Assembly: GCA_963809875.1 (NCBI GenBank)
Contig: CAWELC010000007.1
Location: 1-64,000, forward strand
Direction of reading: 5' to 3'
Source of the DNA: JAFGAS01 sp963809875
GTDB taxonomy: Bacteria > Desulfobacterota > Zymogenia > Zymogenales > Zymogenaceae
Length of the DNA: 64,000 nucleotides
Shown here: positions 25,316-33,924 of the stretch, one piece after another
How the letters are laid out: every line of letters starts with the position of its first letter
Numbering within the stretch: position 1 is the first letter of the stretch
Notes under the pieces: model-generated
What the model saw: the letters and a program-made list of their open reading frames with translations, nothing else
Told to the model about the DNA's origin: nothing
Database searches by the model: none
Translations under genes and position numbers: made by a program

Positions 25316-25476
25316 GTCTCATATATCAGTTAATCGTCGGCACGTTGCTGCATTTGAAGAGGACATGCCCTAACTGCAAAAGGGACCAGATCGTCCCGGC
25401 AGGCAAGAAAAACGATGCGGTGCGATGTAAGTTCTGCGGTGAGACTATCCCTCCGCCGACTGCCCCCAACCGGTAG
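25312..25476 (+). CDS. Small zinc-ribbon protein (54 residues)
   Basis: The frame starts MSLIYQLIVGTLLHLKRTCP after AAAGGA with 7-base spacing. Two CxxC pairs (CPNC and CKFC, 17 residues between them) form a zinc ribbon; a short hydrophobic N-terminal helix precedes it and a Pro-rich end (TIPPPTAPNR) follows. The function is unknown. Its start overlaps the stop of the RCK_C relic by ATGA, which suggests translational coupling to the former gene. Confidence 0.65.
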   Translation: MSLIYQLIVGTLLHLKRTCPNCKRDQIVPAGKKNDAVRCKFCGETIPPPTAPNR

Positions 25477-25542
25477 GGCTCCCCAACGGTCTCCCGCGCC
25501 GGTTGGGCATGTCCCGTCGCGGCCGATTGAGGCGCACGGGAA

Positions 25543-26025
25543 CTAGAGCCGGTCGAGCTCTTTCAGCACCTCGTCCAGCGCCTCGTAATTCTCCGCATTC
25601 TTGTAGAGCTGGGCCGCGTCCATCAAGAGGTAGCGCGCCTCGTCGATCCGGTTGTCCTCCACTAGCAGCCCTGCCAGCTCTCGCATGACATTGGCGGTAT
25701 CGTTTTGTCCCACCTCGTCGACCCGATCCTTGGCGTAGGCCAGCGCTTCGAAGTAGGTCGCGATCGCCTCCTCCCGGTTGCCGGAGAGATAGTAGCCTCG
25801 CGCGATATACGGATAGACCGAAAAGGCGCTGTAGGTATAGCCCGCCTCATTGAAGAAATCCCTGGCTTTCTTGAATTCGATAATAGCCAGGGCGAATTTC
25901 CCCTCGTTCATGAGCGCCTTGCCGTAGTTAAGGGACGCGTCGGCGTCCTCGACGGCCGGGATCACCCTGACACACGAAACGGCGATGACCGCCAGGGCGC
26001 ATATAAGCAGAACTCGTCTCTTCAT
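25543..26025 (-). CDS. Small TPR lipoprotein
   Basis: A 160-residue protein with a lipoprotein signal (MKRRVLLICALAVIAVSC, Cys18). Two to three TPR-like helical pairs follow: LNYGKALMNEGKFALAIIEF, YIARGYYLSGNREEAIATYF and LLVEDNRIDEARYLLMDAAQ. The start is 9 bases after the stop of the ThiF-like gene, so the two are in one operon. Likely an envelope scaffold; the role is unknown. Confidence 0.8.
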   Translation of the reverse strand: MKRRVLLICALAVIAVSCVRVIPAVEDADASLNYGKALMNEGKFALAIIEFKKARDFFNEAGYTYSAFSVYPYIARGYYLSGNREEAIATYFEALAYAKDRVDEVGQNDTANVMRELAGLLVEDNRIDEARYLLMDAAQLYKNAENYEALDEVLKELDRL

Positions 26026-26033
26026 AACACTAC

Positions 26034-26900
26034 CTATACCTCAAAGAGATCAAAGATAAGATTCTCCAGGTCCATGAAGAGGAGCCGCCCGCTGATGGCC
26101 TCCCCCCTATTGGTCAGGAGCTTGATCACCTCTACCGTCTGGAGGTTTGCCACCGCACCGACGACTCCCGGGAGGTTACCGAGGGAGACCTCGACTCCCC
26201 TTTCGGGGAGGTCCCGGCGATCCCCAAAAATCGCGGCGAATCCGCCCGCCTCGGGCCGCATCGTGGCGACCTGGCCCACGAATCCCGCGACCGAGCCATG
26301 GACGAGCGGCACGCCGACAAGCGAGGCCGCGTCCGAGAGGGCGAAACGCGACGGGATATTGTCCAGGGCGTCGACGGCGACATTGCACCCCCGCAGTATC
26401 TCTATGAGCTCGTCCCTGCCCACCCGCCGGTTGACCGGAGTCACCAGGACCGCGCTGTTGATCCGCCCGATTTCCTGTGCCGCGGCCTCCACCTTGGGAA
26501 CGCCGATGTTTTGTTCGGTGCAGAACTCCTGCCGGTTGAGGTTATCCTCCGAGAAGATATCCCCATCGACCAATACGAGCCGCCCCACACCGACCCGGGC
26601 CAGGTTGCGCGCGATAACGCCGCCCAGTCCCCCCACGCCGATGACGGCCACCGCGGCCGAAAGCAGCGCGATTTGCCCCTCGGTCCCGAGGGTCCCAAAG
26701 TTCCTCAGGTAACGCTTCGGGATAATACCGGCGCCAAGGGCCGCGATCTGGGCTTCTCTGACGGAGACACCGCATATCCCGGCACACTCGGCCGCCGATG
26801 ACAGATCGATAGTCCGCTGCGTCGATCCATCCGGGCAGGCGGTCTCGGTGGCGCGTCTCTCCAACGCCTCAGTGAGCTTACCTGTCTGGGTATCCTTCAT
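26034..26900 (-). CDS. ThiF/MoeB/HesA-family adenylyltransferase
   Basis: A 288-residue E1-like protein with VAVIGVGGLGGVIARNLARV (nucleotide-binding loop), LVDGDIFSEDNLNRQEFC (the D ... NRQ motif), VAVDALDNIPSRF and GVPLVHGSVAGFVGQVA. These proteins adenylate the C-terminal GG of MoaD/ThiS-type sulfur carriers. A C-terminal Zn CxxC pair as in E. coli MoeB is absent. N-terminal residues 1-60 form an extra helical region with SVREAQIAAL. A MoaD-like protein with a GG end is encoded at 36856-37077, beside AOR, and could be its partner. Fits HesA/MoeB proteins of tungsten enzyme producers. Confidence 0.85.
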   Translation of the reverse strand: MKDTQTGKLTEALERRATETACPDGSTQRTIDLSSAAECAGICGVSVREAQIAALGAGIIPKRYLRNFGTLGTEGQIALLSAAVAVIGVGGLGGVIARNLARVGVGRLVLVDGDIFSEDNLNRQEFCTEQNIGVPKVEAAAQEIGRINSAVLVTPVNRRVGRDELIEILRGCNVAVDALDNIPSRFALSDAASLVGVPLVHGSVAGFVGQVATMRPEAGGFAAIFGDRRDLPERGVEVSLGNLPGVVGAVANLQTVEVIKLLTNRGEAISGRLLFMDLENLIFDLFEV

Positions 26901-27136
26901 CGTTTTACCTCGCCGACATGGTCGGTGGGGCGGGTTAGTTACCGCCCCGTGCCACAGTCCTGCGCGGTGGAAATTTCCCTTGTGAAAGAGGGGACGGTGA
27001 GAGATATATCATTTTGAGCGGCTGTTGAGCGGCCGCCCCATTCCCCCCCTGGGGTCCGATCATGCCTCTGCTTGGACAGCCGCCCGCCGGGGCCCCGTAT
27101 ACGCGGGGTCTTCACGGGCCGGCCTCCGGTCGCCTA

Positions 27137-27170
27137 AAAAAAAGGGGGAAAGGGCAGCCCCCTTCCCCCC
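27137..27170 (-). terminator. Terminator of the OmpA-like lipoprotein operon
   Basis: GGGGGAAAGGGC and GCCCCCTTCCCCC form a long stem, with eight A residues on the plus strand before it giving the U tract of the minus transcript. The rest of 26901-27191 holds one GC-rich hairpin (GGGGCGG/CCGCCCC near 26930-26950) and nothing else recognisable. Confidence 0.75.
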
Positions 27171-27191
27171 AACAGATATCGTTGGTGTTGT

Positions 27192-27815
27192 TTACTTGTA
27201 GATGATTTCGAACTCAACCCGTCTGTTCTTCATCCGACCGGCCTCGGTCGCGTTGCTCTCGGCGGGCATATACTCGCCCCAGCTAACGGTAGAAAGCCGT
27301 GATTCGGGAACCTCGTAGATCACGAGGGTCTCTTTGACGGCCTCGGCCCGCTTCTGTCCGAGCCAGCAGTTATACTTCTCGGTGCCGATATCGCAGGTAT
27401 GCCCCTGGATTTCCACGTTGACATCGGGATACCGAAGCATGGTATCCGCCATGTGGTACAGGACGGGATAGTACACCGGCTTGATGTAATACCTGTCAAA
27501 GTCAAAATAGATAACTTTGCAGAGTTTGAGCTTGTCTACGCCCACTCCAATCATTTCATTGGCTTTGGCCAGGTGCTCCCTGAAGCGATCGATCTTGAGC
27601 TCGTTGAGATGATGCTCAGCGAACTCCAGCTCGGCCTCAGCAATCGCATAGTCCACAGGACTACACTGCTTCATCCCGAGGGCCGTAGCTTTCTCGAAGT
27701 CGGCCTTTGCCGCATTTAGCGCGTCATAGCTGGGACCGGAGGTAACCGCTCCACATCCCACCAGAAGCGCCACTGCAGCAATTGCCATGAATGCTACAAT
27801 GATTCTCCCCTTCAT
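27192..27815 (-). CDS. OmpA-family (Pal-like) lipoprotein
   Basis: A 207-residue protein with a lipoprotein signal ending VALLVGC. An N-terminal helical part carries DYAIAEAELEFAEHHLNELK (DUF4398-like). An OmpA C-terminal domain follows: KVIYFDFDRYYIKP, VNVEIQGHTCDIGTEKYN, LGQKRAEAVKETL and NRRVEFEI. The domain binds diaminopimelate in peptidoglycan through conserved Asp and Arg, tethering the outer membrane. The start follows GGAGG by 9 bases. Seventeen bases separate it from the upstream small lipoprotein, so they form an operon. Confidence 0.9.
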   Translation of the reverse strand: MKGRIIVAFMAIAAVALLVGCGAVTSGPSYDALNAAKADFEKATALGMKQCSPVDYAIAEAELEFAEHHLNELKIDRFREHLAKANEMIGVGVDKLKLCKVIYFDFDRYYIKPVYYPVLYHMADTMLRYPDVNVEIQGHTCDIGTEKYNCWLGQKRAEAVKETLVIYEVPESRLSTVSWGEYMPAESNATEAGRMKNRRVEFEIIYK

Positions 27816-27831
27816 TTATAATTACCTCCAT

Positions 27832-28146
27832 TTAATCCATCATCGATAAGCACGGTGATACGGCACACGGAGGAGCTGCCAGGGCGGCGTCGCCCATCTT
27901 CTTGGACTTATTGGCCCACTCCAAAGCCTTGCACCAATCCTTATCTCCCCAGACCTCTCTGGCGCCGCCGAGATATGCGATGGCGCTAGCCGTTTCGTAA
28001 GGAGCACAGGTAATGGTACCTTTTGCCTTGCACTGATCAACTACTGCCTGAGCGTCGGCGATAGCACGCTTGCCGCTACCAAAACAGCAACCAAACAGCG
28101 CTGCCGTAAAAGCCACAACCAAAATAACTATTAAAGCTTTCCTCAT
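27832..28146 (-). CDS. Small Cys-rich lipoprotein
   Basis: The ATG at 28146 lies 11 bases after AAAGGAGG; a GTG 12 bases further upstream overlaps the ribosome site and is less likely. MRKALIVILVVAFTAALFGC is a lipoprotein signal. The mature part has helices such as AIADAQAVVDQCKAKG and AIAYLGGAREVWGDK and several cysteines (QCKAKGTITC, PPCAVSPC). The function is unknown; the alanine-rich helices resemble DUF4398 proteins and the first half of its operon partner. First gene of the operon. Confidence 0.75.
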   Translation of the reverse strand: MRKALIVILVVAFTAALFGCCFGSGKRAIADAQAVVDQCKAKGTITCAPYETASAIAYLGGAREVWGDKDWCKALEWANKSKKMGDAALAAPPCAVSPCLSMMD

Positions 28147-28234
28147 CAGGTATTTCACCTCCTTTCAAGAATAACAATCAAAACTCTCCGTTCGTCTTCC
28201 GTAAAAAACTTAAAAAGATACCCCACAGAGTTTA

Positions 28235-28264
28235 ATAATATTATAAAGCAACCTATTTTGTCAA
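28235..28264 (-). promoter_or_regulatory. Promoter of the small-lipoprotein/OmpA operon
   Basis: On the minus strand, TTGACA (28264-28259), 18 bases, TATTAT (28240-28235), with an overlapping TATAAT shifted upstream. It lies in an AT-rich 200-base intergenic stretch. Confidence 0.65.
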
Positions 28265-28378
28265 GCAAAAGATTGAAATAAATTAGATTTTTTTAATAAT
28301 TACCGGCCGGTTACCCCTATTTTCACCTTCTTTCGCCGTCACGAGTCGACACCCGATTGCGGTGTCCCACGGGGCTCG

Positions 28379-29269
28379 TCAATTCGGGGCCGCCTTCTCC
28401 CATTCCTTGGTGAGGGCGTCCACGGCCTTGAGCCGCTCCAGCAATCCCGGCAACTCCCTGAGGTAGAGCTGATTGGTGGCGTCGCAGAGCGCCCGCGGCG
28501 GGTCGGGGTGCACCTCCATGAATATACCGTCCACTCCCACCGCGGCCGCCCCGAGGGCAAGATAGGGGATAAACTCCCGGTTGCCGCCCGTCGACGTCCC
28601 GGCGGCCCCGGGCAGCTGCACGCTGTGGGTGGCGTCGAAAACCACCGCCGGATGTTCGTGCGGCTCAAGGACAATCCTCTTTCCTCGCCTTTCGGTCGAA
28701 AGCCCCGTCCGCATGATGACGAATGATCGAAAGTCGACCACGAGGTTGTGATAGCCGAACGACGCACCCCGCTCGGTGATGATGACCGAATCATTGCCGG
28801 CACCCTGGATCTTCTCGACGATACCGGATACGTCCTCGGGGGCCAGGAACTGGCCCTTCTTGACGTTGACGGGCTTGCCCGTCCGGGCCGCCGCCACCAA
28901 GAGATCGGTCTGGCGGCAGAGGAAGGCCGGTATCTGGATTACGTCCAGCACTTTGGCCGCCGGGCCCATCTCTGCGGCGCCGTGAACGTCCGAGAGCACC
29001 GGCACGCCGACCTCGCGCTTGACCTTTTGCAGTATGTCAAGCCCCTGCTCGATACCCGGCCCGCGGGCCGAATCGACGCTCGTGCGGTTTGCCTTGTCAT
29101 AGGATGACTTGTAGACAAACGGGATCGAAAGCCCCCCGCAGATCCGCTTGATTTCCCGGGCCACCGTAAGCGCCATCGACTCGGTCTCGATGACGCACGG
29201 CCCGGCAATCAGGACAAAGGGCCTGCCGCCCCCCATCTCGATGTCCCCTATCTTCACCGTCCGGGTCAT
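28379..29269 (-). CDS. kdsA: 3-deoxy-8-phosphooctulonate (KDO-8-P) synthase with a 15-residue insertion
   Basis: Condenses phosphoenolpyruvate with arabinose 5-phosphate in LPS inner-core synthesis. FVLIAGPCVIETESMAL, PFVYKSSYDKANRTS, GVPVLSDVHGAAEMG, KKGQFLAPEDV, ERGASFGYHNLVVDFRSFVI and VVFDATHSVQLPGAAG are canonical. Between VIMRTG and PAVVFDATHS about 15 extra residues occur (LSTERRGKRIVLEPHEH), in frame, where the family has a direct join; this is not an indel error because the frame is kept. The start overlaps the pyrG stop (ATGA). Cytoplasmic. 296 residues. Confidence 0.9.
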   Translation of the reverse strand: MTRTVKIGDIEMGGGRPFVLIAGPCVIETESMALTVAREIKRICGGLSIPFVYKSSYDKANRTSVDSARGPGIEQGLDILQKVKREVGVPVLSDVHGAAEMGPAAKVLDVIQIPAFLCRQTDLLVAAARTGKPVNVKKGQFLAPEDVSGIVEKIQGAGNDSVIITERGASFGYHNLVVDFRSFVIMRTGLSTERRGKRIVLEPHEHPAVVFDATHSVQLPGAAGTSTGGNREFIPYLALGAAAVGVDGIFMEVHPDPPRALCDATNQLYLRELPGLLERLKAVDALTKEWEKAAPN

Positions 29270-30858
29270 GATGCCGCCGCCTGGATGAACGAAACGAACA
29301 GCGGATGGGGCGCCGTGGGCCTCGACTTGAACTCCGGGTGGAACTGGCAGCCCAGAAACCACTTGTGGTCCGGGAGCTCCACGATCTCGACCAGGTCCCG
29401 CTGGGGATTGATGCCGGAGATAACCATTCCCTTTTTTTCCACCTCGGCGCGGTAGGCGTTATTGAACTCGAATCGGTGACGGTGCCGCTCCCAGATCTTT
29501 TCGGTCTTATAGGCCTTGAAGGCCAGGCTGTTTTTCTTCAGTTCGCACTCATAGGAACCAAGCCGCATCGTCCCGCCGAGCTGATGGATGTCCTTCTGCT
29601 CGGGCATCAGATCGATGATTGGACAGTCCGTATTGTTGTCAAACTCCGTCGAGTTGGCGCCCTCAAACCCGCACAGGGTGCGCATGAACTCGGCCACGGC
29701 AAGCTGCATGCCCAGGCAGATCCCGAAGTAAGGGATATTGCGCTCCCGGGCGTAGCGCGCGGCCTTGATCTTCCCCTCGATGCCCCGGGAGCCGAACCCC
29801 CCCGGAACCAGGATTCCGTTTGCCGCGCCCAGCAGCCCCTCGGGACCTTCGGCCTCTATCCGCTCCGCGTCCACGAAATCCAGATTGACCCTGATGCCGC
29901 CCGGTATCCCGCCGTGAACCAGCGCCTCGTTGAGGCTTTTATAGGATTCGACCAGGTTCACGTATTTTCCCACCACCGCGATCGTCACCTCGGAGGAGGG
30001 GTTCTTGAGGTTGTTGACGATCTTCTCCCAGACCGAGAGGTCGGGGGCTTTCGTCCACATGTTGAGCTTCTCGATGATCCGGTCGTCCAGCCCCTCCCGA
30101 TTGAACATGAGGGGCACTTCGTAGATCGTCTCCACGTCGGCGGCCGAGATCACCGATTCCACGTCGACGTTACAGAACAGGGCGATCTTCTTCTTGATGT
30201 CCGTCGAGAGCACCCGCTCACCGCGGCAGATGAGGGCGTCGGGCTGGATGCCGATCTCCCTCAGTTTCATGACCGAGTGCTGGGTCGGTTTCGTCTTCAG
30301 CTCGCCGGCGGTCTTGACGTAGGGGACAAGCGTCACATGCATATAGAGGGCGCTATGCTCCCCGAGGTCCCAGCGGAGCTGCCGGATCGCCTCGAGGAAG
30401 GGAAGGCTCTCGATGTCGCCCACGGTCCCGCCGACCTCCACGATAACGATATCCACGCCGTCGGCAAGCGACAGGATGTGGTTCTTGATCTCGTCGGTGA
30501 TATGCGGGATGACCTGTACCGTCCCCCCGAGATACTCTCCCTTCCGCTCCTTGGTGATGACCGAGTCATAGATCTTGCCGGTGGTGATGTTATTGGCCTT
30601 ACCGAGCATCGCCGACGTAAACCGCTCGTAGTGGCCGAGATCGAGGTCGGTCTCGGCCCCGTCGTCGGTGACGAAGACCTCCCCGTGTTGAAACGGGTTC
30701 ATCGTACCGGGGTCGACGTTGATGTAGGGGTCAAGCTTCAGGAAGGTGACCGTAAGCCCCCGGCACTCCATCAGCGCCCCCACCGAGGCCGCGGTGAGCC
30801 CCTTGCCGAGAGAAGATAGGACGCCGCCCGTAATAAAGATAAACTTCGTCTTTCTCAT
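29266..30858 (-). CDS. pyrG: CTP synthase
   Basis: A 530-residue enzyme that aminates UTP to CTP with glutamine. The N-terminal synthetase domain has KFIFITGGVLSSLGKGLTAA, LKLDPYINVDPGTMNPFQHG and IVEVGGTVGDIESLPFLEA. The class I glutamine amidotransferase domain has IPYFGICLGMQLAV (nucleophile Cys) and GCQFHPEFKSRP (His/Glu). It overlaps kdsB upstream and kdsA downstream by four bases each (ATGA). CTP is needed to activate KDO to CMP-KDO, so pyrG-kdsA-kdsB clustering is logical and common. Confidence 0.97.
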   Translation of the reverse strand: MRKTKFIFITGGVLSSLGKGLTAASVGALMECRGLTVTFLKLDPYINVDPGTMNPFQHGEVFVTDDGAETDLDLGHYERFTSAMLGKANNITTGKIYDSVITKERKGEYLGGTVQVIPHITDEIKNHILSLADGVDIVIVEVGGTVGDIESLPFLEAIRQLRWDLGEHSALYMHVTLVPYVKTAGELKTKPTQHSVMKLREIGIQPDALICRGERVLSTDIKKKIALFCNVDVESVISAADVETIYEVPLMFNREGLDDRIIEKLNMWTKAPDLSVWEKIVNNLKNPSSEVTIAVVGKYVNLVESYKSLNEALVHGGIPGGIRVNLDFVDAERIEAEGPEGLLGAANGILVPGGFGSRGIEGKIKAARYARERNIPYFGICLGMQLAVAEFMRTLCGFEGANSTEFDNNTDCPIIDLMPEQKDIHQLGGTMRLGSYECELKKNSLAFKAYKTEKIWERHRHRFEFNNAYRAEVEKKGMVISGINPQRDLVEIVELPDHKWFLGCQFHPEFKSRPTAPHPLFVSFIQAAAS

Positions 30859-31619
30859 AAAACCAACTTTCCGTCCGTAATGAGCCGCTCGAGCCCGACG
30901 AGGTCCTGCGGCGTGTTTACATCCATCCCCACGTAGGGGGTGGTGATGACCCTGATGGGGTAGCCGTGCTCGAGGGCGCGCAGCTGCTCGAGGTTCTCGG
31001 CCTTTTCAAGGGGCGTCCGGGTAAGCCCTATGAAGGATAGGAGGAAGTCCCTCCGGAACACATAGAGCCCGATGTGCCACCGGTATCTGTCCGATGAGAC
31101 GTCGTAATCCCCTTCCCGGGAGCCGGGCACCACGCTCCGGGAGAAATAGAGGGCGTTGCCGTTGACGTCGGTGACGACCTTAACCACGTGGGGAGACAGG
31201 AGGTCGCCGATATCGGAGATCGGCGCGGCGAGCGTCGACATCACCAGCGTCTCGTCGGCAAGCAGGGGAGCCACCGCCGCGTCGATCGCCGCAGGGTCGA
31301 TAGCCGGCTCGTCGCCCTGGACGTTCACCACGATATCGCACGGGATGTCTCTCACCGCCTCCCCGATCCGGTCGGTGCCGGTAGGATGGTCGGCCGACGT
31401 CATGACGACCTCCCCGCCGAATCCTTTCACGCAGGCGAAGATCCGATCGTCGTCCGTCGCGACCAGGACGCGATCGATATACTCGGCTCGAGACGCCCTC
31501 CTGACGACATGCTCGATCACGGGCCGACCGGCAAGCGTCGCCAGGAGCTTCCCGGGGAAGCGGCTGGACGCGTATCGTGCCGGTATCACCGCAACTACCC
31601 GGCTCTTTTTCTGACTCAT
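30855..31619 (-). CDS. kdsB: CMP-KDO synthetase (3-deoxy-manno-octulosonate cytidylyltransferase)
   Basis: Activates KDO with CTP for lipid A glycosylation. It starts MSQKKSRVVAVIPARYASSR with the family motif RYxSxRFPGK(P/L)L, followed by VLVATDDDRIFACVKGFGGE, DIVVNVQGDEPAIDP, GLYVFRRDFLL and EQLRALEHGYPIRV. 254 residues, the normal length. The first gene of the three-gene LPS-precursor operon. Confidence 0.95.
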   Translation of the reverse strand: MSQKKSRVVAVIPARYASSRFPGKLLATLAGRPVIEHVVRRASRAEYIDRVLVATDDDRIFACVKGFGGEVVMTSADHPTGTDRIGEAVRDIPCDIVVNVQGDEPAIDPAAIDAAVAPLLADETLVMSTLAAPISDIGDLLSPHVVKVVTDVNGNALYFSRSVVPGSREGDYDVSSDRYRWHIGLYVFRRDFLLSFIGLTRTPLEKAENLEQLRALEHGYPIRVITTPYVGMDVNTPQDLVGLERLITDGKLVL

Positions 31620-31671
31620 CGGCTCCCTTCCCGAACGATGCGGGCTGTTCGTTCGACAACCACCCAACCCG

Positions 31672-32775
31672 TCAATGACGAACGTCTACGATCATCCCGA
31701 CCCTGATATATGACATCAGCTTCTCGAGATCCTCGTTCTTCATCCTGATGCACCCCTCCGACGCCGCCGTGCCGATCTTGTCCGGCTCATCGGTGCCCTG
31801 GATGCCGATGCCCGTCCACGGGGGAGTGGAAAGCGCGATGAACCAGGGCCCGTAGGCGGGCCGGCCCTCGAACGTCCAGTCCGCGCTGTCCTCGATTCCT
31901 GAAACGGTAAACGAGCCCTCGGGGGTCCGGTCGTCTCCCGCTTGGCTCTTGTCGGCCAGATCGGGGTTCTTGCCGATGGAAACCGGGAAAGAGGCCAGGA
32001 GCGTGCCGGAAAGGTCATAGACGAAGAGGGTAAAATCGGTCTTGTCCACGACGATCTTGCTCGCGGGAATTTCAGCGCCCCGGGGTATGCCGAGACGCTC
32101 GCTCATCTTCGGGTCAAACTCGAGGCCCAGCACCACCACGATGTCCTTGAGCTGTTCCACCGGCTCCAGCCTTCCTGTCGCAACGGCGTGGAAGACCTCA
32201 TTGGCCGGTCCTTCGAGCGACGGGGGATAATAGACCACCGTCTCGTAATAATACCGGTCGGCATTGTCGGATGTATAAAAGGTGAGCTTCTTGGTGACAT
32301 CCCGATTGATCTTTATGGTCATCTCCTTGGCCAGACCTTTTTTCCCGGTGGAGTTGAGGATCAGTATCTTATGATCGATCTTCAGGGTGGGAAAGGCGCC
32401 GAGAATCGAGTCCATGCCGAGGATGATCTGGACGCCTCCGGGGGCGAGATCCTGCTGCGGGATGAGTTTTCCCACCCCCAGGGTCTCCTTAATCCTCTTT
32501 GCCGCCCTCTCGTCGGCGGGGTTGAAGATGATCTCCGTGACGACCTTGTAGTTCGAGAGGTTCTTCGGCTCGCCGACGATATATTCGTCCTCGACAAGTT
32601 TCTTGTTGATCTCCCGGGCCAGCCCGACGACACCCACTTTCGTGCAGTAGGCGTTGCATCCGTTATATACGTTGACAAGGGGCTTGTTTCTGGTGGGAAT
32701 GATCGGTGAGCCGCAGCCGATCAGCAGGCAGAGGGCGATCAGGCCGACGAACGGCCCCACACATTTTCGAGGCAT
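31672..32775 (-). CDS. L,D-transpeptidase (YkuD) lipoprotein
   Basis: The ATG at 32775 follows GGAGGT by 7 bases. The signal MPRKCVGPFVGLIALCLLIG ends in a lipobox cysteine. A middle LytR_C-like domain (GAEIPASKIVVD upstream of it, 'VVVLGLEFDPKM') precedes the catalytic YkuD domain: FTLFVYDLSGTLLASFPVSI, GDDRTPEGSF, GPWFIALSTPP and the active-site stretch ASEGCIRMKNEDL (Cys and Arg). The usual HG before it is QG (GIQGTDEP). These enzymes form 3-3 peptidoglycan cross-links or attach lipoproteins. Periplasmic. Confidence 0.85.
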   Translation of the reverse strand: MPRKCVGPFVGLIALCLLIGCGSPIIPTRNKPLVNVYNGCNAYCTKVGVVGLAREINKKLVEDEYIVGEPKNLSNYKVVTEIIFNPADERAAKRIKETLGVGKLIPQQDLAPGGVQIILGMDSILGAFPTLKIDHKILILNSTGKKGLAKEMTIKINRDVTKKLTFYTSDNADRYYYETVVYYPPSLEGPANEVFHAVATGRLEPVEQLKDIVVVLGLEFDPKMSERLGIPRGAEIPASKIVVDKTDFTLFVYDLSGTLLASFPVSIGKNPDLADKSQAGDDRTPEGSFTVSGIEDSADWTFEGRPAYGPWFIALSTPPWTGIGIQGTDEPDKIGTAASEGCIRMKNEDLEKLMSYIRVGMIVDVRH

Positions 32776-32822
32776 AAGGGAGACCTCCACGGACACGATA
32801 ACGATGATGAGCCACCTAATGA

Positions 32823-32852
32823 ATTATAATGGAGCGGTCGTGCCCCTGTCAA
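32823..32852 (-). promoter_or_regulatory. Promoter of the L,D-transpeptidase gene
   Basis: On the minus strand, TTGACA (32852-32847), 18 bases, TATAAT (32828-32823). The other bases between 32853 and 33066 show nothing recognisable. Confidence 0.75.
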
Positions 32853-33066
32853 TAAAAACCGCCCACCCCCAGGTGAAATGATGCGACGGATGGACGCGAC
32901 CCCGGCCGATGAGCCCGGCTGACCCTTGCGGGCGCGAGGATCCCGACGCGGCTCACTTTCTGCCGCCGCGGGGCAAGCCCGCATCGATAATCCGGGACAC
33001 GAAACGAGGAAGCGCCCGGCCTGCGGTCAAAAAAGGGGTGGGCGGGGTTTTTGAACCGATAAACCG

Positions 33067-33095
33067 TTTACAAACCGATCTATTTTATGTATAAT
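33067..33095 (+). promoter_or_regulatory. Promoter of the MglA-like GTPase gene
   Basis: TTTACA (33067-33072), 17 bases, TATAAT (33090-33095). The start site near 33102 leaves a leader of only about 20 bases that has no clear Shine-Dalgarno sequence. Confidence 0.7.
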
Positions 33096-33121
33096 CCTTC
33101 CAACTATTTTAACGGCCGCCT

Positions 33122-33718
33122 ATGAGAATCAACTGGACCCACAGAGAAATGATCATGAAGATCGTCTATTTCGGACCCAGTCTGGGCGGAAAGACCACAA
33201 ACCTTCGCTTTATCCATTCTCATCTCGGGCCCGACGTCAAAGGGCAGTTCATGTCGATCAACACGATGGAGGACCGGACGCTCTTTTTTGATTTCTTTGA
33301 TCTCTCGATGAGCACGCGGCTCGGCGGCGGGAGGATCAAACTCCGCTTCGAGCTCTATACCGTACCCGGTCAGGTGAGATACGAGGAAACCCGCCGGGCG
33401 GTCATGAAGGGGGCCGACGGCGTGGTTTTCGTGGCCGACTCCCGGAAGAGCAAAATGCCCGACAATCTCTTTTCCCGGGCGGACCTCGACGAAATCCTGG
33501 TTATGTATAACCAGAGGCCGGAGATCTTTCCGACCGTCATGCAGTATAATAAGCGCGACCTAACCGACCTATCCACCGTCGGCGAGCTCAATAACGCCCT
33601 CAACCCGAGGGGCAGCCCGGAGTTCCTGTCGATCGCCATCAACGGCCGACAGGTCATGGATACCCTCAAGGGAATCACGGCCGAGGTAATCAAGGCAAGC
33701 AAGAGCAAGTATCTGTAG
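33122..33718 (+). CDS. MglA-like small Ras-type GTPase
   Basis: A 198-residue GTPase. FGPSLGGKTTNLRFIH is the P-loop (GxxxxGKT), LYTVPGQVRYEETRRAVMKG is the switch II region with PGQ in place of DxxGQ as in MglA, and QYNKRDL is the NKxD motif. MglA sets cell polarity and motility in Myxococcus; homologues are widespread in deltaproteobacteria and Thermus, usually next to a roadblock (MglB) partner. None is adjacent here. It starts MRINWTHREMIMKIVYFG. Monocistronic with its own promoter and terminator. Confidence 0.9.
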   Translation: MRINWTHREMIMKIVYFGPSLGGKTTNLRFIHSHLGPDVKGQFMSINTMEDRTLFFDFFDLSMSTRLGGGRIKLRFELYTVPGQVRYEETRRAVMKGADGVVFVADSRKSKMPDNLFSRADLDEILVMYNQRPEIFPTVMQYNKRDLTDLSTVGELNNALNPRGSPEFLSIAINGRQVMDTLKGITAEVIKASKSKYL

Positions 33719-33740
33719 GAATAGCCCGCGCCGATTCAAG

Positions 33741-33777
33741 ACGCCCCCCACGAAAGGTAACGGGGGCGTTTTGTTTT
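33741..33777 (+). terminator. Terminator after the MglA-like gene
   Basis: ACGCCCCC ... GGGGGCGT, an 8-bp stem with a 12-base loop, followed by TTTGTTTT. Confidence 0.75.
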
Positions 33778-33889
33778 ATGGGCCCCGGCGGCTCGGGAGT
33801 CTTCCGCCTGCCTGATCGGCCGGAGCCTGTCGCAATGGGGCGATATATCGCTCCCCGGGGCGCTCGGTAAAACCTTCGTTTAATCAATT

Positions 33890-33919
33890 GAACGGGGGCG
33901 GCCGAGGCCGCCCCCGTTC
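33890..33919. repeat. Perfect 14-bp inverted repeat after the secreted repeat protein gene
   Basis: GAACGGGGGCGGCC-GA-GGCCGCCCCCGTTC, a very stable hairpin just beyond the stop of the minus-strand gene that ends at 33925. The flank is only moderately T-rich, so it may act as a terminator or as an mRNA-stabilising 3' hairpin. Confidence 0.6.
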
Positions 33920-33924
33920 ATGGT

